A DNA stretch of 6,926 nt from Chlamydiia bacterium (GTDB taxonomy: Bacteria > Chlamydiota > Chlamydiia > Chlamydiales > FEN-1388), in the NCBI GenBank assembly GCA_003170575.1, contig PMZB01000165.1, positions 1-6,926 on the forward strand, written 5' to 3'. The notes beneath the pieces are model-generated. The model saw nothing but the letters and a program-made list of their open reading frames with translations. It ran no database searches and was not told the DNA's origin. The translations under genes were made by a program, and so were the position numbers. Shown in pieces: positions 6,662 through 6,926 of the stretch (position 1 is the stretch's first letter; each line of letters begins with the position of its first letter).

Positions 6662-6926
6662 ATGAGGTGGTTTTTCTGCTTTTTGCTCTTTTATTTTGTC
6701 CCTTTATCTGCCAAGTCTGTTGAAAAGCCGTCTCAAAAGACATGTGACTGCAGGACTTGGCGTAATTTCACTCTCCAATATTCCTGGAATCATCTTTTAC
6801 CAACAGAGTGGTGTGTTTCAGGAAATGGCTCGCCTACTAATGAAAGAGATGCGCTCATGCATCAAGTTCTGGATATAGAAATATGCGGTCGTCTGAAAGG
6901 AAATTATGCTCGGTATGAAAAGTGGC
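6662..6926 (+). CDS. Secreted protein, N-terminal part (runs off the window)
   Basis: The frame from ATG 6662 stays open for 88 codons to the window edge. Residues 1-17 form a clear signal peptide (Arg2, then an aromatic-rich hydrophobic core, cleavage predicted after PLSA), so the product is exported. The mature N-terminus has a T-C-D-C motif (C28, C30), then C51, and a region rich in aromatic residues (W33, Y40, W42, W50). I do not recognise the family. GGAG is ideally spaced upstream. The gene is divergent from the TPR gene. In C. trachomatis I recall an open reading frame annotated only as a predicted outer-membrane leader peptide (CT546) beside the TPR and lipoprotein genes; this may be its counterpart. 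The missing C-terminus prevents a better call. A beta-barrel or periplasmic protein with disulfides are both possible. Confidence 0.75.
   Translation, partial: MRWFFCFLLFYFVPLSAKSVEKPSQKTCDCRTWRNFTLQYSWNHLLPTEWCVSGNGSPTNERDALMHQVLDIEICGRLKGNYARYEKW

Noticed and set aside
6696..6878. A 60-codon plus-strand open frame near the right edge
   Set aside because: It overlaps, in a different frame, the gene starting at 6662, which has a well-placed GGAG and a signal peptide.

Overview
The window looks like chromosomal DNA from a member of the Chlamydiae, probably an environmental lineage of the Waddlia/Parachlamydia type rather than Chlamydia itself. This is an inference. It rests on moderate AT content, a DacF-type carboxypeptidase surrounded by proteins I know only as chlamydial hypotheticals, and a gene order that (from memory, not searched) resembles the C. 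trachomatis CT546-CT553 neighbourhood: secreted protein, TPR protein, small lipoprotein, dacF, hypothetical, fmu. There are no RNA genes, insertion sequences, CRISPR arrays or obvious phage genes.

Layout. Positions 1-9 probably hold the last codons of an upstream gene, whose TAA shares a base with the ATG of a 274-residue cysteine-cluster protein (9-833, +) resembling the DUF116 family. Its 3' end overlaps the 3' end of an unrecognised 153-residue protein (819-1280, -). A 187-bp divergent spacer carries a plausible promoter for dacF (1468-2727, +), a D-alanyl-D-alanine carboxypeptidase with all three active-site motifs, a signal peptide and a C-terminal membrane anchor. dacF converges, with 6 bp between stops, on a minus-strand cluster of three genes reading leftward from 6428: a secreted BamD-like TPR protein (6428-5466), an LptE-like lipoprotein (5459-4896) and a 712-residue protein of unknown function (4872-2734). 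A 233-bp divergent spacer (6429-6661) separates this cluster from the start of a secreted protein (6662 onward, +) that is cut by the window edge.

How the genes fit together. Much of the window points to the cell envelope. DacF trims peptidoglycan stem peptides, the TPR protein looks like an outer-membrane-assembly type scaffold, the lipoprotein looks like the LPS-transport lipoprotein LptE, and the truncated gene encodes another exported protein. The 712-residue protein sits last in the envelope cluster behind its own strong ribosome binding site but has no signal peptide. It is the least explained object here. Its C-terminal third has a His...Asn-Cys-Thr arrangement reminiscent of circularly permuted papain-like (NlpC/P60/DUF4105-type) domains, followed by a hydrophobic segment. 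I therefore flag it as a candidate undescribed enzyme or effector.

The packing is tight: tail-to-tail overlaps or near-overlaps at both convergent junctions, short gaps within the cluster, and no recognisable intrinsic terminator anywhere. Two genes use non-ATG starts (TTG at 1280, GTG at 6428).
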